Notes under the pieces: model-generated
Seen by the model: the letters and a program-made list of their open reading frames with translations, nothing else
Databases searched by the model: none
Told to the model about the DNA's origin: nothing
Shown: positions 1 to 4,938 of the stretch, in pieces
Position numbering within the stretch: the stretch's first letter is position 1
How the letters are laid out: the number at the start of each line of letters is the position of its first letter
Origin: an uncultured Alphaproteobacteria bacterium
Lineage (GTDB): Bacteria > Pseudomonadota > Alphaproteobacteria > Caulobacterales > Caulobacteraceae
Direction: 5' to 3'
NCBI GenBank assembly: GCA_903928755.1
Contig: CAIYSH010000447.1
Location: forward strand, 1 to 7,445
Length of the DNA: 7,445 nucleotides
Program-made: the position numbers and the translations under genes

Positions 1-1133
1 GTAAACTTCTTGAAGAAGTTAAGCCTGGCACCATCCGTCGCGGCATCATCAAGAACATCACCGATTACGGTGCGTTCGTGGATCTCGGCGGCGTCGACGG
101 TCTCCTGCACGTCACCGACATCGCCTGGAAGCGTATCAATCACCCGTCCGAGGCGCTGCACATCGGCCAGACCGTCAAGGTCCAGGTCATTCGCTTCAAC
201 TCGGAAACCCAGCGTATCTCGCTCGGTATCAAGCAGCTTGACGCCGATCCGTGGGAGGGTGTCGAGGCCAAGTACCCGGTCAACGCCAAGTTCTCCGGCC
301 GCGTCACCAACATCACCGACTACGGCGCGTTCGTCGAGCTGGAGCCCGGTGTCGAGGGTCTGGTCCACGTCTCCGAAATGAGCTGGACCAAGAAGAACGT
401 CCACCCCGGCAAGATCGTTTCGACCTCGCAGGAAGTCGATGTGGTCGTGCTGGACGTCGATCCGTCCAAGCGTCGCGTCTCCCTGGGCCTCAAGCAGGCC
501 ATGGACAATCCGTGGGACGCCTTCATCGCGGCCAACCCGGTGGGTTCGACCGTCGAAGGCGAAGTCAAGAACGCCACGGAATTCGGCCTGTTCATCGGTC
601 TGGAGAACGACATCGACGGCATGGTCCACCTGTCCGATCTGGATTGGGCGGTCCCAGGCGAAGAAGCCATCGCCAAGTATCACAAGGGCGAAATGGTCAA
701 GGCCCGGGTGCTGGACGTCGACGTCGAGAAGGAGCGCATCTCGCTCGGCATCAAGCAGCTGGCTGGCGATCCCATGGCTGGCGAGGCCTTCCGCAAGGGC
801 CAGACGGTCACCGTCACTGTCACCGAGATTACCTCGGGCGGCATCGAGGTGAAGTTCGGCGAAGACGACGCGCCGATGACGGCCTTTGTCCGCAAGTCCG
901 ACCTGTCCCGCGATCGTGCGGACCAGCGTCCGGAACGCTTCGCCGTGGGTGACCGCGTCGATGCCCAGGTCACCTCCGTCGACAAGGCTGCCCGCAAGGT
1001 CGCCGTTTCGATCAAGGCCCTGGAAATGGTCGAAGAGAAGGAAGCCATCGAGAAGTTCGGATCTTCCGACTCCGGCGCTTCCCTCGGCGACATCCTCGGC
1101 GCTGCCCTTCGTGAGACGGCGCAGAAGGACTAG
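1..1133 (+). CDS. rpsA: 30S ribosomal protein S1 (partial, 5' end outside window)
   Basis: S1 binds mRNA on the 30S subunit platform and helps load structured or weak-Shine-Dalgarno messages. The frame is open from the window edge; the first complete codon is at position 3, giving 376 visible residues against roughly 560 in full-length proteobacterial S1, so about the first third is missing. Four S1 (OB-fold) repeats can be seen at about visible residues 8-77, 93-164, 180-251 and 266-337. The first two share the near-identical motif NITDYGAFV, followed by GVDGLLHV or GVEGLVHV, and the first three end in RISLGIKQ or RVSLGLKQ. These should be domains 3-6 of the six-domain protein. The fourth repeat is the most diverged. 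A short Ser/Gly/Ala-rich tail (GSSDSGASLGDILGAAL) follows and ends at TAG 1131-1133. Identification is secure. Confidence 0.97.
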   Translation, partial: KLLEEVKPGTIRRGIIKNITDYGAFVDLGGVDGLLHVTDIAWKRINHPSEALHIGQTVKVQVIRFNSETQRISLGIKQLDADPWEGVEAKYPVNAKFSGRVTNITDYGAFVELEPGVEGLVHVSEMSWTKKNVHPGKIVSTSQEVDVVVLDVDPSKRRVSLGLKQAMDNPWDAFIAANPVGSTVEGEVKNATEFGLFIGLENDIDGMVHLSDLDWAVPGEEAIAKYHKGEMVKARVLDVDVEKERISLGIKQLAGDPMAGEAFRKGQTVTVTVTEITSGGIEVKFGEDDAPMTAFVRKSDLSRDRADQRPERFAVGDRVDAQVTSVDKAARKVAVSIKALEMVEEKEAIEKFGSSDSGASLGDILGAALRETAQKD

Positions 1134-1141
1134 TCCAGGTC

Positions 1142-1201
1142 GGGTCCCGCCTGCACAGACGCGGGCACCCTGCACAGGGTTCAGGTGATTTCACCTGGAC
1201 C
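1142..1201 (+). other. Tandem hairpins in the rpsA 3' untranslated region
   Basis: Two stem-loops follow the rpsA stop. The first pairs 1142-1150 (GGGTCCCGC) with 1161-1170 (GCGGGCACCC), nine pairs with C1166 bulged and a 10-nt loop. The second pairs 1178-1188 (GGTTCAGGTGA) with 1191-1201 (TCACCTGGACC), eleven pairs including one G-U; the inner pairs would open to give a workable loop. Neither is followed by a T run. TCCAGGT at 1134-1140, directly after the stop codon, is also complementary to ACCTGGA at 1193-1199, so an alternative fold competes with the second hairpin. Likely roles are 3'-end protection or help to the terminator downstream; function is inferred only from complementarity. 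Confidence 0.5.
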
Positions 1202-1242
1202 GGGCAGGGGACAAGGGGCCGCAATCGAGGCTCAACATGATG

Positions 1243-1276
1243 CAGCGGGTCCGGAGACGGGCCCGCTGTTTTCGTT
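1243..1276 (+). terminator. Intrinsic terminator downstream of rpsA
   Basis: A ten-pair GC-rich stem is formed by 1243-1252 (CAGCGGGTCC) and 1259-1268 (GGGCCCGCTG), with one G-U pair and a six-base loop GGAGAC, followed at once by TTTTCGTT (1269-1276). Stem, loop and T tract fit a rho-independent terminator for rpsA. If it works fully, ihfB needs its own promoter between here and its start; if it leaks, ihfB is partly read from rpsA, as is known for the adjacent pair in Escherichia coli. Confidence 0.75.
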
Positions 1277-1294
1277 CAGGGCCAGCACGCCCTG
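1277..1294 (+). other. Short inverted repeat after the rpsA terminator
   Basis: CAGGGC (1277-1282) and GCCCTG (1289-1294) form a perfect six-pair stem around a six-base spacer, starting one base after the T tract of the rpsA terminator. No T run follows it. It could be a protein-binding dyad at the ihfB promoter region or a minor RNA hairpin at the start of the ihfB leader. I cannot tell which. Confidence 0.3.
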
Positions 1295-1330
1295 CCAGCC
1301 AACACCATGAAAATTCACAGGAGTTGCAGG

Positions 1331-1351
1331 ATGCGAGGATTTCCGGGTTGA
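1331..1351 (+). other. Six-codon mini-ORF with strong ribosome binding site ahead of ihfB
   Basis: AGGAG at 1319-1323 lies seven bases before ATG 1331, the best Shine-Dalgarno in this intergenic region. The frame reads MRGFPG and ends at TGA 1349-1351. An upstream ATG in the same frame (1307) would give 14 residues but has no ribosome site. The mini-ORF stop overlaps TTG 1348-1350, which is in frame with ihfB and has AGGA (1336-1339) eight bases upstream. This could be a translated leader that couples to, or sets the rate of, ihfB translation. It is not an attenuation peptide of a recognised type, and a chance occurrence is possible. Confidence 0.35.
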
Positions 1352-1404
1352 ACATCCACCCGGACTCGACCATGCTCCACAGCACCCCTCAACCGGATTC
1401 ACGC

Positions 1405-1689
1405 ATGATCAAGTCGGAACTTATCGCTCAGCTCGCGCAGGAAAATCCGCACCTTACCCAGCGCGATATCGAGCGGGTGGTGGGTGTGATCCTCGAGCGG
1501 ATGATCAAGGCCCTGGAAGACGGCGGTCGGGTTGAGCTCAGGGGTTTTGGTGCCCTGTCCATCCGGTCCCGTGATGCCCGGTCTGGCCGAAATCCGCGCA
1601 CGGGCGAGTCCGTTGATGTCCGTGCCAAACATGTGCCCTTCTTCAAGAGCGGCAAGGAGCTGCGCGAGCGGCTCAATGCAGACGAATAG
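1405..1689 (+). CDS. ihfB: Integration host factor subunit beta
   Basis: IhfB pairs with IhfA to form IHF, a nucleoid protein that bends DNA sharply at specific sites and acts in promoter activation, replication initiation and recombination. The 94-residue product has the usual family length. It opens with MIKSEL, has the HU/IHF signature at residues 41-68 (GRVELRGFGALSIR then RNPRTGE), with the intercalating Pro64 at the beta-arm tip, and ends in the conserved KSGKELRERL helix. I chose ATG 1405 because family members begin with a MIKSEL-like sequence. Its ribosome site is weak (GGA 1395-1397, seven bases away). The frame stays open upstream to 1237, with possible starts at ATG 1372 and TTG 1348; the latter has a better ribosome site but would add 19 unconserved residues. 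In Caulobacter IHF levels are known to vary through the cell cycle. Confidence 0.95.
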   Translation: MIKSELIAQLAQENPHLTQRDIERVVGVILERMIKALEDGGRVELRGFGALSIRSRDARSGRNPRTGESVDVRAKHVPFFKSGKELRERLNADE

Positions 1690-1702
1690 GGTCGTTCGAC
1701 CC
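1689..1702 (+). other. Perfect palindrome at the end of ihfB
   Basis: GGGTCG and CGACCC flank a TT centre, beginning on the last base of the ihfB stop codon and followed by ATAATTTG. As RNA it would be a five-pair stem with a GTTC loop. There is no proper T tract, so it is at best a weak terminator or a 3'-end stabiliser between ihfB and mscL. Confidence 0.25.
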
Positions 1703-1743
1703 ATAATTTGAGCCTGAAGGACATCGGCGCTTTTGCCCGGGGG

Positions 1744-1747
1744 GGAG
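1744..1747 (+). promoter_or_regulatory. Ribosome binding site deciding the mscL start
   Basis: GGAG sits at the end of a run of seven Gs (1739-1745). It abuts ATG 1748, which is too close for normal initiation, but lies six bases before GTG 1754, which is the usual spacing. This supports GTG 1754 as the start of mscL. Confidence 0.55.
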
Positions 1748-1753
1748 ATGACT

Positions 1754-2161
1754 GTGGGTATTGTCAGCGAATTCAAGGAATTCATTGCCAACGGCAATGT
1801 GGTGGACCTCGCCGTCGGCGTGATCATCGGCGGGGCTTTCGGCAACATCACCAAATCCCTGGTCGAGAACGTGGTCATGCCCCCTGTGGGCCTGTTGCTG
1901 AGTGGCGTGGACTTCGGAGATCTCAAGATCGTCCTGAAAGCTGCCAATCCGGCCACCAAGGCCGCAGAGGTCGCCATTCAGTATGGGGCCTTCATCAACA
2001 CCGTGATCCAGTTCCTGATCATCGCCATTGTGGTTTTCATGTTGGTAAAGGGGGTCAATGCGGTTCGCCGCAGGGAGGCCGCGGCCCCCGTCGCCCCCCC
2101 TGAACCGACGGCCGATCAGGTCCTGCTCTCCGAAATCCGCGACCTGCTCAAGGCCCGCTAG
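1754..2161 (+). CDS. mscL: Large-conductance mechanosensitive channel
   Basis: MscL is a homopentameric inner-membrane channel that opens under extreme membrane tension and vents solutes after osmotic downshock. From GTG 1754 the product has 135 residues, close to the roughly 136 of the E. coli protein. The amphipathic N-terminal helix (GIVSEFKEF) leads into the family hallmark GNVVDLAVGVIIGGAFG (residues 14-30), which starts the pore-lining first membrane helix. MPPVGLLLSGVDF follows. The second membrane helix is at about 77-99, then an RRRE cluster (105-108), a Pro/Ala-rich linker (PVAPPEPT) and the C-terminal helix LLSEIRDLLK. GTG 1754 aligns with Met1 of E. coli MscL and has a well-spaced ribosome site; ATG 1748 or TTG 1733 would add two or seven residues. 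The gene stands between ihfB and trpF with gaps of about 60 bp on each side, and has no functional link to either neighbour. Confidence 0.95.
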   Translation: MGIVSEFKEFIANGNVVDLAVGVIIGGAFGNITKSLVENVVMPPVGLLLSGVDFGDLKIVLKAANPATKAAEVAIQYGAFINTVIQFLIIAIVVFMLVKGVNAVRRREAAAPVAPPEPTADQVLLSEIRDLLKAR

Positions 2162-2175
2162 GGCCTGACGGTCGT

Positions 2176-2198
2176 CGGGGCCTTGCAGTCTGGCCCCG
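2176..2198 (+). other. Hairpin between mscL and trpF
   Basis: CGGGGCC (2176-2182) pairs perfectly with GGCCCCG (2192-2198) around a nine-base loop. No T run follows, so it is not a standard intrinsic terminator. It might mark the 3' end of the mscL message, or be an operator-like dyad overlapping a possible trpF promoter. Confidence 0.3.
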
Positions 2199-2210
2199 CA
2201 GCCCCCTAAT
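2183..2210 (+). promoter_or_regulatory. Possible promoter for the trpF operon
   Basis: TTGCAG (2183-2188) and CCTAAT (2205-2210), 16 bases apart, resemble a sigma-70-type promoter and roughly match the Caulobacter TTGACG / GCTAnAwC pattern. Initiation about seven bases downstream would fall at or beside A2218, the first base of the likely trpF start codon, giving a leaderless mRNA. This fits the absence of a good ribosome site. The match is modest, and in this GC-rich region it is speculative. Confidence 0.25.
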
Positions 2211-2217
2211 GGCGGCC

Positions 2218-2862
2218 ATGACCGTGACCGCCAAGATCTGTGGGGTTTCCACGCCAGACGCCGTGCAGGCCGTGCTGGAGGGTGGGGCCAGCCATATCGG
2301 CTTCAACTTCTTCGAGAAAAGCCCGCGTCATGTCTCGCCGGACCTGGCCGCCCGGCTGGCCCAGCCCCTCCGCCAGGGCCATCTCAAGGTCTGCGCCATC
2401 ACGGTTGATCCTGATGACGCCCTGGTCGACCGGTTGGCAACCGTCCTCAAGCCGGACTTCATCCAGCTGCATGGCAAGGAAACCCCGGCCCGTGTCCGGG
2501 ACATAGGCCAGCGCACGGGCCTGGGACTCATCAAGGTCATACCGGTCACTGAAGCCCGCGATATCGAGCTCGCCGCGGCCTATGAAGGCCTGGTCGACCA
2601 CCTGATGTTCGAGGGCAAGCCGCCCAGGGATGCGACCATGCCCGGCGGGGTCGGTGCCCGGTTTGACTGGACACTGATGGCCGGGCGCCGGTTTACCCGA
2701 CCCTGGTTCCTGGCCGGCGGGCTGGACCCCTGGAACGTGACCGAGGCGATCTCGCAGTCCGGCGCACCGATTGTCGATGTTTCCTCTGGCGTGGAGCGCG
2801 GACCCGGATTAAAGGACCCAACCTTGATCACGGCGTTTCTTGAGGCCGTGCGCCGCGCCTAG
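2218..2862 (+). CDS. trpF: Phosphoribosylanthranilate isomerase
   Basis: TrpF converts N-(5'-phosphoribosyl)anthranilate to CdRP, the Amadori rearrangement of tryptophan synthesis, in the cytoplasm. It is monofunctional here (214 residues), not fused to TrpC. The (beta/alpha)8-barrel is recognisable: KICG near the N-terminus carries the catalytic Cys8, FIQLHG follows at 81-86, PGGVGARFDW at 142-151, and the phosphate-binding ends AGGLDPWNV (166-174) and VDVSSGVE (186-193). The second catalytic residue, Asp126 of the Thermotoga enzyme, aligns with Glu132 in LMFEGK, a conservative but notable change. I chose ATG 2218 because MTVTAKICG matches the family N-terminus; ATG 2209 would add three residues. 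Neither start has a convincing Shine-Dalgarno. trpB follows after 11 bp. Confidence 0.95.
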   Translation: MTVTAKICGVSTPDAVQAVLEGGASHIGFNFFEKSPRHVSPDLAARLAQPLRQGHLKVCAITVDPDDALVDRLATVLKPDFIQLHGKETPARVRDIGQRTGLGLIKVIPVTEARDIELAAAYEGLVDHLMFEGKPPRDATMPGGVGARFDWTLMAGRRFTRPWFLAGGLDPWNVTEAISQSGAPIVDVSSGVERGPGLKDPTLITAFLEAVRRA

Positions 2863-2865
2863 GTG
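2861..2865 (+). promoter_or_regulatory. Ribosome binding site of trpB overlapping the trpF stop
   Basis: AGGTG begins inside the trpF stop codon (TAG 2860-2862) and lies eight bases before GTG 2874. It supports the GTG start of trpB and suggests that ribosomes finishing trpF re-initiate on trpB. Confidence 0.55.
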
Positions 2866-2873
2866 CTGTTCCA

Positions 2874-4094
2874 GTGACTCTCCCCGTCCCGCCCAACGAC
2901 TATGCCGCCTACCCAGATGCCTCCGGTCGCTTTGGCGACTATGGCGGCCGGTATGTACCTGAAACCCTCATGCCCCTGGTGCACGAGCTGGAAGCGGCCT
3001 ATCGCGCAGCCAAGGCTGATCCTGCCTTTCAGGCCGAGCTCTCAGGCTTCCTGAAGCATTATGTGGGGCGACCCTCGCCGCTGTATTTCGCGGAACGCCT
3101 GACCGATCATTTCGGTGGCGCAAAGATCTACCTAAAGCGCGAAGAGCTGAATCATACCGGCTCGCACAAGATCAACAACTGCATGGGCCAGATCCTGCTG
3201 GCCCGGCGCATGGGCAAGACCCGGATCATCGCCGAGACCGGAGCGGGTCAGCACGGGGTTGCCAGCGCCACGGTCTGCGCCCGGTTCGGCCTGCCCTGTA
3301 TCGTCTATATGGGCGCCGTCGACGTCGAGCGTCAGAAGCCCAACGTCTTCCGGATGAACCTGCTGGGGGCCCAGGTCGAGGCTGTAACCTCCGGCTCGGC
3401 GACCCTCAAGGACGCCATGAACGAGGCTCTGCGTGACTGGGTCACCAATGTCCACGACACCTATTACATGATTGGCACAGCGGCTGGCATGCATCCCTAT
3501 CCGGAAATGGTCCGGGATTTCCAGTCGGTGATCGGCAAGGAAACCCGCGAGCAGATCCTCGAAATCGAAGGTCGCCTTCCTGACGCGGTTGTCGCCTGTG
3601 TGGGCGGCGGATCCAATGCCATCGGCATATTCCACCCCTTCCTCAACGATGAGGGCGTCAGGCTCTATGGCGTCGAGGCCGCCGGTGAAGGCATGGATAC
3701 GGACCGTCACGCCGCCGCCATCAATGGCGGCCAACCCGGCGTCCTGCATGGCAACATGACCTATCTGCTGCAGAACCCTGAAGGCCAGATCACCGAGGCC
3801 CATTCCATCTCGGCCGGTCTCGATTATCCGGGCATCGGGCCCGAGCATTCCTGGCTGCATGATGTAGGCCGGGCCAGATACCTGACGGCCACCGACGCCG
3901 AATCCCTGGATGCCTTCAAGCTGTGCGCCGAACTCGAAGGCATACTTCCGGCCATCGAATCGGCCCATGCCCTGGCGCGCCTGCCGGAAGTGGCAAAGGA
4001 AGTCGGCAAGGGCGGAATCGTTGTCCTCAACCTGTCCGGCCGCGGGGACAAGGACGTCGCCACCGTCGCCACCCATCTGGGACGCAGCATTTGA
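2874..4094 (+). CDS. trpB: Tryptophan synthase beta chain
   Basis: TrpB condenses indole, channelled from TrpA, with L-serine using pyridoxal phosphate. The product has 406 residues, normal for the TrpB1 family. Key parts are present: FGDYGGRYVPE near the N-terminus, HTGSHKINN with the PLP-binding Lys99, ETGAGQHG with Glu121 (Glu109 in Salmonella), the cofactor phosphate loop GGGSNA (244-249), EGILPAIES with Glu362 (Glu350 in Salmonella), and NLSGRGDKD with Ser388 (Ser377 in Salmonella). The start is GTG, backed by AGGTG eight bases upstream and by the conserved N-terminal region. Its stop TGA overlaps the trpA start TTG (shared TTGA, 4091-4094), an arrangement that favours coupled, equimolar synthesis of the two subunits of the alpha2-beta2 complex. 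Confidence 0.98.
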   Translation: MTLPVPPNDYAAYPDASGRFGDYGGRYVPETLMPLVHELEAAYRAAKADPAFQAELSGFLKHYVGRPSPLYFAERLTDHFGGAKIYLKREELNHTGSHKINNCMGQILLARRMGKTRIIAETGAGQHGVASATVCARFGLPCIVYMGAVDVERQKPNVFRMNLLGAQVEAVTSGSATLKDAMNEALRDWVTNVHDTYYMIGTAAGMHPYPEMVRDFQSVIGKETREQILEIEGRLPDAVVACVGGGSNAIGIFHPFLNDEGVRLYGVEAAGEGMDTDRHAAAINGGQPGVLHGNMTYLLQNPEGQITEAHSISAGLDYPGIGPEHSWLHDVGRARYLTATDAESLDAFKLCAELEGILPAIESAHALARLPEVAKEVGKGGIVVLNLSGRGDKDVATVATHLGRSI

Positions 4095-4924
4095 CCAAGG
4101 CCCGTATCGAAGCCCGCTTCGCCGCCCTGAAGGCCGAAAACCGGGCGGCCTTCGTCACCTATGTCATGGCGGGTGATCCGGATTATGCGACCTCGCTGGA
4201 GATCGTAAAGGGCCTGCCTGCGGCCGGTGCCGATGTCATCGAGATCGGCTTCCCGTTCTCCGACCCCATGGCGGAAGGCCCGCCGATCCAGCGGGCCGCC
4301 CTGCGTGCCCTGGACAAGGGCATGACCCTGGCCCGGACCCTGGAGCTGGTGGCTGAGTTCCGCAAGGACGACCAGGCCACACCGATCATCATGATGGGCT
4401 ATGCCAATCCCCTGGTGCGCTGGGGTTATGCGGCCTTTGCCCGGGATGCTGCGGCTGCCGGCGTCGATGGCCTGATCGCCGTGGACATTCCGCCGGAAGA
4501 GGCTGAGCCCCTGGCCGATGCCCTCGATGCCGCAGACATGTCGCTGATCCGTCTTGCAACCCCAACCTCGGATGATGACCGGCTGAAGATCGTCGTGCGG
4601 CGGACGTCAGGCTTTGTCTATTACGTCTCGGTCGCCGGTGTGACGGGGGTCAAGGAGGCTGATGCCGAGGTGGTCGCCCCGAACGTGGCCCGGGTCCGGG
4701 TGGCCTCGGGCCTGCCGGTTGCCGTGGGTTTTGGCATCAAGACGCCAGAGCGGGCCGCCGCCATAGCCCGGGTCGCCGATGGTGTCGTGGTGGGTTCGGT
4801 CCTGGTCGATGAAGTGGCCGCGGCCCTGGCCCTCAACGAAAGTGTGACCGGGCGGGTCCTTTCCAAAGTCGAATCCCTGGCTAAGGCTGTGGCGTCGGCG
4901 CGTCGCGACAGCGTCACCGCGTAA
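4091..4924 (+). CDS. trpA: Tryptophan synthase alpha chain
   Basis: TrpA cleaves indole-3-glycerol phosphate to indole and glyceraldehyde 3-phosphate and feeds indole to TrpB through the internal tunnel. From TTG 4091 the protein has 277 residues, typical of the family. It begins MTKARIEARFAAL, reaches the first barrel strand with FVTYVMAGDPD, and has the signature IEIGFPFSDPMAEGP (50-64) with catalytic Glu51 (Glu49 in Salmonella). The second catalytic acid, Asp60 of Salmonella, is Glu62 here; the family signature tolerates D or E. YYVSVAGVTG (177-186), AVGFGIKTPE (211-220) and GVVVGS (231-236) form the later active-site and phosphate loops. No ATG lies near; TTG is supported by GGGA 4079-4082, eight bases upstream, and by overlap with the trpB stop. 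The frame is open further upstream, but that reads through trpB in the wrong frame. accD follows after 14 bp. Confidence 0.96.
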   Translation: MTKARIEARFAALKAENRAAFVTYVMAGDPDYATSLEIVKGLPAAGADVIEIGFPFSDPMAEGPPIQRAALRALDKGMTLARTLELVAEFRKDDQATPIIMMGYANPLVRWGYAAFARDAAAAGVDGLIAVDIPPEEAEPLADALDAADMSLIRLATPTSDDDRLKIVVRRTSGFVYYVSVAGVTGVKEADAEVVAPNVARVRVASGLPVAVGFGIKTPERAAAIARVADGVVVGSVLVDEVAAALALNESVTGRVLSKVESLAKAVASARRDSVTA

Positions 4925-4938
4925 CCACCCCAAAGGCG

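Noticed and set aside
53..340. Near-identical DNA stretches in rpsA (about 53-84 and 309-340)
   Set aside because: They encode the same NITDYGAFV motif of consecutive S1 domains, so they reflect ancient domain duplication and not a mobile or recombinational repeat.
1348..1376. Promoter-like TTGAAC (1348-1353) ahead of ihfB
   Set aside because: No acceptable -10 element lies at the expected distance; CATGCT is a poor match to either the E. coli or Caulobacter consensus.
1237..1404. Upstream extension of ihfB from ATG 1237
   Set aside because: The first codons lie inside or before the rpsA terminator hairpin, there is no ribosome site, and the extra 56 residues do not resemble IHF. The frame is open by chance.
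2162..2217. Tryptophan attenuator ahead of trpF
   Set aside because: There is no short frame with tandem Trp codons and no terminator with a T run. A single 7-bp hairpin is not enough to call attenuation.
3132..4076. Long open frame on the minus strand opposite trpB (314 codons)
   Set aside because: It mirrors the G/C third-position bias of trpB, its translation resembles no family I know, and trpB is unmistakable on the plus strand.
3923..4090. Upstream extension of trpA inside trpB
   Set aside because: It reads the trpB 3' end in another frame and gives an Arg/Pro/Gly-rich sequence unlike TrpA, while TTG 4091 matches the family N-terminus and has a ribosome site.
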